A stretch of 64,000 nucleotides of DNA, from contig NC_085869.1 in the NCBI RefSeq assembly GCF_034702125.1, positions 12,603,407 through 12,667,406 of the forward strand, given 5' to 3'. The position numbers were made by a program, and so were the translations under genes. How positions within the stretch are numbered: the stretch's first letter is position 1; the number at the start of each line of letters is the position of its first letter. Under the pieces are notes generated by a model, which saw only the letters and a list, made by a program, of their open reading frames with translations, made no database searches and was not told the DNA's origin. Origin of the DNA: Engraulis encrasicolus. Taxonomy: Eukaryota > Chordata > Actinopteri > Clupeiformes > Engraulidae. Below, in pieces: positions 58,201 to 64,000 of the stretch.

Positions 58201-61200
58201 GTCATAACAGCGTAGTACGAAATGATGGCGAGGGGAGTACGGAAATGTTATTCTTCTTCTACGGTCTGTATTGGAAGCATCAGGGAAGCATGCAATGCTA
58301 CTTCCGTGTGGGTCGGAGTGTGGAACAGGTCATAGGACAGCGTGAATGTTTGTCAGCTGTCCTTAATTACCCCCAGCAATTACTGCTGACCAACAGCTGC
58401 AGTTAATTTGGCCACAAACTGAACACTGACAACAGGATATCCTCTTTCGGCACATTTTCGCGGGGTTTCCGGATTTTGCGGAGTACGGAAATTGTATCCA
58501 TCGCACCCACTGACCAATGACCATGCGCAAGGGAGTTAATTTTCCATCCACTCGTGTCCTCAGGCAACGCCACCGTACTACACCGTGGCCAATGCATTTC
58601 CCCCCCGAGAGATTGTTCTTCTGTGTCGAGTTTCTTTGTTCTAGACTAAGCAATCGCAGGTCCCATCTGGTTTGGCTAATTAGTCTCATTCTAATTAGGT
58701 TCCAGCCTCTCCTTTCCAGGTGCCACAGGTCCTTTCTTCCCTCTGCGGTTAGAATCAAAGAAACTCGACACAGAAGAACAATCTCTCGGGGGGAAAATGC
58801 ATACTCATGAACGGCCATCCGGGTACTTTGGTTATAAATGTGAGTTACGCCCCTTTATGGGTGAAAACAAACCGAATGTCTCATCAACTTACATGCTACA
58901 TCGGCTTGTCTAAATGAACACAGTCCATGCTTCAGCCACGGCTGTTTGGCTCTGTTACTTGAACAGCCGGCAACACAACACGTTTTCAGCATGTTGCGCG
59001 TGAACAACGCTAGTCTACATGTCTGTATCTTTCGTTAATTAAACCTCAACATCACCAATTGACTTGCATGGGTTGTTTTCCCCCATAAATGGGCGTAACG
59101 CACATGGAAAATGTCACGCCGTTCATGGGTATAGTGCGGGGGCGTGGCCTGAGGACACGAGTGGATGGAAAATTAACTGCCTTGCGCATGGTCATTGGTC
59201 AGTGAGTGCGATGGATACAATTTCCGTACTCCACAAAATCCGGAAACTCTTGGGGTAATTAAGGACAGCCAGGGGCTGTTCACTCACGGAACTTGCTACT
59301 AGCCACAACTGGCTAACCCTAACCACGGGACAGTGCAAAATGAATGGGTGTCAATGGAGTTTTTTACCATTATAATTTTTGTGATTTTTTATAATTTTTT
59401 GTCCTGAAATATTAATATGAAGTTCGAAGCTAGAAATAATAAGACCCCATTTGAGTAGCGTTTCGATTATTTTGCGCCACTAGATTATTATATACTGGGT
59501 CACAAAGCTCAATTTTTATGGGGCCAAACCCATAAACATTAGCACGATGCTAGCGAGTACAGGTTGAAATCTTCTAACCTGCTGTAAAACTACACACCTG
59601 AACGATTTGTCAATACAGCCTATTGTTAAACAACAGTCATAGTGCTTACCAGGAATGTTTTGTTGATAATATTTGTGACTAGAAATGGCAGTAGCAATGT
59701 ATTTAGCATGGGTTCCCCTTTCCATTCCATACATTTTCCCACATGAAGGACTGGCCTACGCTCGTTACTGCAGTATGCATGCAAAGCTAACTGGCTACAA
59801 TGGGAACCAATGAGACTGAGCCTTCTCGCCTGTGTTCTAATTTCTCTGGGACAGCTGACAAACATTCACGCTGTCCTATGACCTGTTCCACACTCCGACC
59901 CTCGCGGAAGTGGCATTACATGCTTCCCTGATGCTTCCAATACTGACCGTAGAAGAAGAATAACATTTCCATACTCCCCTCGCCATCATTTCATACTACG
60001 CTGTTATGACGTCAGTAAGCCCTCCTGTCTCTACTCTCCTTGGTTAGAATATACAACTAGTCCCTGCAGTAGCCATGGCAGGGATGATGATGATAATTAT
60101 GTTATGCTGCGTTGATTCTTTTTTAATTTTAGTTTATTAATGTATCCCTTCTTCTTCTTCTTCTTCTTCTTCTGAATACCTCTATTTTTAACATTTAGTT
60201 TTTATTTTATAACATTTCTACCCCCCCTACATACTTTATAACTTTCTGGTCCTGTGTTTGTATGTACAGATGTCGTCTATTTTGTACACATTGTATGTGC
60301 TGCGACACTTTCATTTCCCCACTCTGGGATAATAAAGGACATACTTACTTAAATGCACTGAGATGCTGCCATGCAACTGGCCGATCAGAGATGAGCATAT
60401 TTGCCATTTGCAATTTTTTTTCTTCATATACTTTGACACATGAATGTGCATGTATTGTATGTAGGTGTAACGGAGGCTAACTAGCAGAGTTAGCGTGAAA
60501 CGTTAGTATACCTCTCTCCCAAAAGCCTCATACAGTGTTGATGCCGCTGGGCTGGAGAACTGGTCCTTTAGTCCAGCAGTATCGTACTGTGACACCCATT
60601 GCCAAACCGATGTAGTCGACGAGGTGGCAGGTTCGCGCCCCGAGGGGGACGAACTGTGCAGGAACACCTCCGTCACATAGGCATAGAAACACACATACAC
60701 ACACCTGGTATCATTTCCATTATAGAAATCCGTGCTTATTACCTTGAAATGTAATTTTTTGGTTTCTTTGTGTGCTTTTTGTATTCTCTAGACAAGCGTG
60801 AAAGAAGGTTTACTGTTGAAGCAGACAAGCTCCTTCCAACGCTGGAAGAAACGCTACTTCAAATTAAGAGGACGGACACTGTATTATGCCAAGGATGCAA
60901 AGGTAGGAATTTATTTTATTTTGGTCTTGTTCAGACTTAGACTTAGACTTCTTTATTGTCCATTAAAGTTACATGAAATGGAATATTTGCTTTGGTGATG
61001 GCACAAGACACACAAGACAAACTCACATCACAGTCAACACAGTAAAAAATAAATATATATGCGTAGATAATAAAATAAGATAAAACCTGTGGAATAAATT
61101 AATCTCATTACTCTATCCATGTCACTCAGTTAAAATTAAAAACTATTTAAAATTCACCATATTACTGCTAAGAAGAGCACACAGAGCTTTCTACGCTGAG

Positions 61201-64000
61201 TTACAATGTTTGGCTGGGGTTTTGAGGTGATTCTATACAGCTGAATAGTAGTGTGCAGGCTGTGGAATGTTGTTGAAATAATTAGGTGCTTAATAAATAT
61301 CATAGAATGAAAAAATCTGAAAAATCATTGAAGGAGACAGTAAAAAGAGGAGTTTTCAAAGTTTGTTTGGCATCTAGACAGTATTTTTGTGTTGTGTGTT
61401 CACTCGAAACTGAAGAGATGTGGATCAAATACACTCTAATAGCAGAGCAATTAGACACTACTAATAGCAGAGCAGATCAGGCCAAATTTAGTTCACTTTG
61501 GTATGTACGCATAGAACTGAGTACAAATGTTAATTATAATGCAGTCTTTCCAAAAAGGGCATCGGCCAAGCACAAATCCAAGATGGCCACCTTCTCCACA
61601 CAGTAGGATTTCAAAAATGAATCTTTTTGAGACTTGGTGTTTATTTGTGTGGACATTGTCTATAGTAGTATTTGGGTCCATCACAGTGTTAAGCATTGTG
61701 GCTGCTAAAGCTAAAAGATGACTGAAAATGAGTTTTTTTTTCTTCTCTCCTCCAAGTGTTTTTTTTAATCCTTTGAATTATCAAAGCTCTAACAATACCC
61801 GGCATTCCTGAGGAAACCCACAGGGAAGCATGAATTGAATTTCAGAACGTTCGTTGTATTTGTGTGACTGTCCCAGACGGGGGGAGTTCTGGCTCGTTGG
61901 CAGAACCGGCTGTCGCGGAACCGCGTGTGCTGGAGAATGCTCTCCCTCTGCTGGGCGGGGGCCCGCCACACTCCCCCTCCTCTGGGGGCCAGTGGATCCG
62001 AGGAAGGTTTGGTGACGCTAAGGGTTAGCATTAGCAAGCAGCGGCTTTGATATATATTTTAACACTTCAGGTTTTCTTTTGCCTTAAGACATGTAAAAGT
62101 TTTATCTTTTACCTGACATGTTTCAACGGTATTACTTCCGTCTTCATCAGAGGACCCTCAGGACCCTCTGATGAAGACGGAAGTAATTCCGTCGAAACAT
62201 GTCAGGTAAAAGATAAAACTTTGACATGTCTTAAGACAAAAGAAAACCTAAAGTGTTAAGTTAAACAGTTAAGACATAATGAACGTAATACGTATGCCTT
62301 GATAGATAGTTCCCATGGACCATTCCCCAACCCCACTCCACTCCATATAGTATAGCATAGCATATATTATACGGTTTGGTGACGCTTCGGGTTAGCATTA
62401 GCAAGCAGCGGCCTTAATACATATTTTAACACTTAAGGTTTTCTTTTGCCTTACGACATGTAAAAGTTTTATCTTTTACCTGACATGTTTCGACGGTATT
62501 ACGTCCGTCTTCATCATGATGAAGACGGACGTAATACCACTGAAACATGTCAGGTAAAAGATAAAACTTTTACAAAGGCAAAAGAAAACCTAAAGTGTTA
62601 AGTTAAAAAGTTAGACATAATGAACGTAATACATATGCCTTGATAGATAGTTCCCATGGACCATTCCCCAACCCCACTCCACTCCATATAGGCTACTGTA
62701 ATGCCCCGTGTACATCGGGAGCGACCAACGCGAATGAAGCGACGGAAGTCATTCATTCTCTATGGAGGGTGCGCGACCAGTGCTACCGGAGCGAATTCGC
62801 CAGGGGCGAAGCTTCTTGAGCGACCAGGGCGAATTTTGACGATTAAACTCAAGCTAATCTTAAGCGAATTCGCTATGACGCTGTTCGGCGAAAACCAATC
62901 GGAACGTTCATATCGAGGAATGTCCCAGGCTGTCAAGACAGAGCCGTTATGTGATTAGCTGAATCAAACATGTCAGTGCAGCGTCCAGAGCGAATAAAAC
63001 GAATTCATGGCGAAACTTCTTCAACTACCCCAGCTACCCGGTCGCGTTGGTAGCGCTTGATGTACACGGGGCATATCTCTTAAGATAAGAGTGGGATCAC
63101 ACACATGCGTGGCCAGCGTGCATCAAATTATACGAAAGGATGGGCATGTCTGTCTGATGGAAGTGGAGTGACAGTGGAAAATGTGGAGCCATAGAGAGAG
63201 ACAGAGCCCTGTGCGATCTGTCAAAAGTTGAACTTTTTTGTCAACTTCTTGACGGAAACATGGCATCCAGCGCTAGCCTGGCTCTGGACAGATCTGTGGA
63301 ATTCGGCATAGCTCTGCCTGGGGGTGGCACCACAAGCTCTACACACAGGCCTGGTGACGCTGCAACGGTGATGGGCAATCGCCTGGCAGCCTTTTCACAG
63401 ATGTGAAGTAATCTTTGTCTTGAAGTGGTTGTCGTTTCAGAGCAATGGCAGCTCCCATTGCAAGGAGTTACAGTACATATCAACTGTATTGTAAACTGTA
63501 CCACATATAGATTTGGAAAAATAAATAAGAATGTTGTCATTCATGCCTGTATTTTGGGACAGGACAACGATGATGGTGACAGGAAAGCATTGGGAGAGAG
63601 AAATGGGAGAGGATTGGGAAATGCCCGGCGTAATTCTACAGTACGATAGTCTTTTAAACCACAGCCCATATTGTTGAATTTATTCTTTATTGACTTTATT
63701 GGTGGCAAGGACAGACATGTGGTAGAGGTCACCAATAGGGCTTTGTATCGCAGCCATGTTCCTGTATCGATTCGATTCGATTCTTAGGGCTTTGAATCGA
63801 TTAATCACGATTCAATTCGATTCGATTCGATTCATTCCGAATCGATTCAATCCGTTCCCTTCTTGGTGCCAGGATTTCCCCCAAAAGATGCTGTTGCCTA
63901 TTTTTATATAAAAATGTCAAAGGGCGGTGGCTTGACAGTGTTAACAGATTGCTAATTTGTAATAAGTAGGCCTAGGCCTAATTGACTAATACCTACTGGG
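52022..64000 (+). CDS. dgkh: DGKH gene, 5' part (continues off the right edge)
   Basis: Diacylglycerol kinase eta turns diacylglycerol into phosphatidic acid at membranes. As a type II DGK it has an N-terminal PH domain, two C1 fingers, a split catalytic domain and, in long forms, a SAM domain. Only two sure exons lie here: the N-terminal LIRKVSTSG block and the first half of the PH domain. DGKD (delta) is nearly as similar in these parts. The choice of eta rests on residues such as [16 protein letters not shown] and on synteny with VWA8, as in human. The next exon (the second half of the PH domain) was searched for to position 64000 and not found. Confidence 0.9.
52183..52231. repeat. (GAT)n microsatellite
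   Basis: Just downstream of the DGKH 52159 donor. Confidence 0.9.
52850..53010. mobile_element. partial MITE of the AGCGA-word family
   Basis: GGCTGTCGCCGAACAGCATC is the complement of the CTATGACGCTGTTCGGCGA core at 62873. AAGAGCGATACGAGCGATAG is typical. Confidence 0.55.
53467..53626. mobile_element. palindromic MITE
   Basis: GGGTTAACTTTCGGCGAG pairs with CTCGCCGAACGTTAACCC. The arms also share GTGGAATAGCAGCAC. Confidence 0.8.
53675..54017. mobile_element. MITE of the AGCGA-word family
   Basis: Ends GCAGAGATACACCAGCGGCG and CGCCGCTGGTGTATCTCTGC. Contains TATGACGCGGTTCGGCGAC. Confidence 0.8.
54116..54348. mobile_element. hAT MITE with perfect 8-bp target duplication
   Basis: ATGTAAAA at 54108-54115 and 54349-54356 flanks TAGTGTTCCTCAAC and GGTTGAGAACCATTG. 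Confidence 0.85.
54580..54720 (-). mobile_element. tRNA-derived SINE, second family, minus
   Basis: On the minus strand GTGGCCAACCGGTAGGGCAC gives the A box and GGATTTGATTCCC the B box. Relatives: 55945-56100 plus, and a tail at 63555-63640. Confidence 0.75.
54721..55944. other. DGKH intron, nothing recognised
   Basis: AT-rich, without visible repeat structure or exon. Confidence 0.45.
55945..56100 (+). mobile_element. tRNA-derived SINE, second family, plus
   Basis: CTGTGGCCAAACGGTAGGGC, a damaged B box, then the TTCCTGTCACCACCTTCAC tail and an ATAAATAAAG end. Confidence 0.7.
57120..57634 (+). pseudogene. L2/Rex-type LINE remnant with a MITE inside
   Basis: [20 protein letters not shown], then [20 protein letters not shown] is the RT C-terminus. 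A short element with GGTGCGTTTCTCGAAA ends sits at 57301-57425. Beyond it the LINE resumes ([23 protein letters not shown]). Confidence 0.8.
57635..57988. mobile_element. hAT MITE with perfect 8-bp target duplication
   Basis: TCCCTCAC at 57627-57634 and 57989-57996 flanks TAGGGATGCAACC and TTTGCATCCCTA. It is inserted in the 3' part of the LINE remnant. Confidence 0.9.
58170..60041. repeat. nested inverted repeats, 1.87 kb
   Basis: The outer pair 58170-58365 and 59848-60041 includes GACGTCATAACAGCGTAGTA and its complement. An inner pair 58440-58570 and 59120-59245 (TTTTCCATCCACTCGTGTCC) and a third 58600-58640 and 58745-58800 (GAGAGATTGTTCTTCTGTGT) lie within. A fourth pairs 58795-58860 with 59075-59130. 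Confidence 0.85.
60170..60352 (+). mobile_element. LINE 3' tail
   Basis: TTTCATTTCCCCACTCTGGG, then ATAATAAAGGAC and an ACTTACTTA tail, a common non-LTR 3' end. It follows a (TTC)n tract at 60148-60172. Confidence 0.6.
60466..60682 (+). repeat. interspersed repeat, copy 2 (GTAACGGAGGCTAACTAGCA)
   Basis: Same family as 15995-16215, with an intact GGTTCGCGCCCCGAGG. It lies 110 bp before the DGKH PH exon. Confidence 0.65.
60792..60902 (+). CDS. dgkh: DGKH PH-domain exon
   Basis: Encodes [20 protein letters not shown] and [17 protein letters not shown], the first four beta strands of the PH domain. Acceptor TTCTCTAG, donor GTAGGA. 37 codons, phase 0 on both sides, in frame with the 52022-52159 exon. 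Confidence 0.97.
60935..61300 (-). mobile_element. LINE 3' tail, minus orientation
   Basis: ACTTAGACTTAGACTTCTTT at 60935-60955 is the complement of a LINE end with AATAAAGAAGTC and a repeat tail. The body beyond is decayed. Confidence 0.5.
62006..62700. repeat. 367-bp tandem duplication, each unit a fold-back
   Basis: GGTTTGGTGACGC starts at 62006 and 62373. Each unit has arms TTTTACCTGACATGTTTC and GAAACATGTCAGGTAAAAG around a CTTCATC centre, then GTTCCCATGGACCATTCCCC. Confidence 0.85.
62702..63073. mobile_element. MITE of the AGCGA-word family
   Basis: Ends ATGCCCCGTGTACATC and GATGTACACGGGGCAT. Inside, GCGAATTCGC-like and AGCGACC words recur, and the core is CTATGACGCTGTTCGGCGA. Confidence 0.85.
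63074..63754. other. DGKH intron end, little structure
   Basis: Only a SINE tail on the minus strand (63555-63640, GAGAGAGAAATGGGAGAGGA) is seen. Confidence 0.4.
63755..63850. repeat. (GATTC)n-like repeat of a MITE end
   Basis: ATCGATTCGATTCGATTC recurs. Probably the start of a hAT-like element that continues rightward. Confidence 0.6.

Noticed and set aside
61781..62037. GC-rich ORFs near 61850-61990 as a DGKH exon
   Set aside because: No match to the expected second half of the PH domain or any DGK block, and no convincing splice pair.

Overview
The window is nuclear DNA from a ray-finned fish. Long intron-rich vertebrate genes sit in a sea of Tc1/mariner, hAT, TTAA-target and L2-type mobile elements, tRNA-derived SINEs and long (CA)n tracts, which is the usual make-up of a teleost genome. 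The species cannot be told from what I can see.

Two conserved genes lie head to head. On the minus strand, from 45541 down past the left edge, is VWA8, a mitochondrial AAA+ ATPase with a C-terminal von Willebrand A domain. I could place 39 coding exons by hand. Their joined reading frame stays open through all 38 junctions and gives residues 1-1592 of a protein that is about 1900 residues in mammals, so the C-terminal VWA domain lies off the left edge. On the plus strand are two coding exons of DGKH (diacylglycerol kinase eta), at 52022-52159 and 60792-60902. They carry the N-terminus and the first half of the PH domain, and the gene continues off the right edge. VWA8 and DGKH are also neighbours in the human genome (13q14), which supports both calls. 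A possible extra small gene with a short first exon lies between them on the minus strand (50062-50805), and a possible upstream DGKH exon ends at 49385 beside a CRE.

Region by region: 1-3.5 kb holds the last VWA8 exons seen here plus SINEs and a MITE. 3.6-9.75 kb is a 2.04-kb higher-order tandem array full of YY1/E2F-like and CRE words. 10-31.6 kb holds VWA8 exons 11-34 with many MITEs, several of them touching splice sites. 31.6-37.7 kb is one intron packed with a Tc1 fold-back, an LTR-like segment, a retroelement coding for a 188-residue membrane protein, and an L2 LINE with a long reverse-transcriptase frame. 37.7-45.5 kb holds VWA8 exons 1-10. 45.5-52 kb is the inter-genic stretch. 52-64 kb is DGKH intron with nested palindromes, LINE fragments and MITEs.

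The strongest items for a second look are the 188-residue membrane/coiled-coil ORF in a non-autonomous L2-tailed retroelement, the YY1/E2F/CRE array, the unrecognised minus-strand two-exon gene candidate, and several VWA8 splice sites remodelled by repeats. All calls come from reading the sequence and from memory of the families. No search was run.
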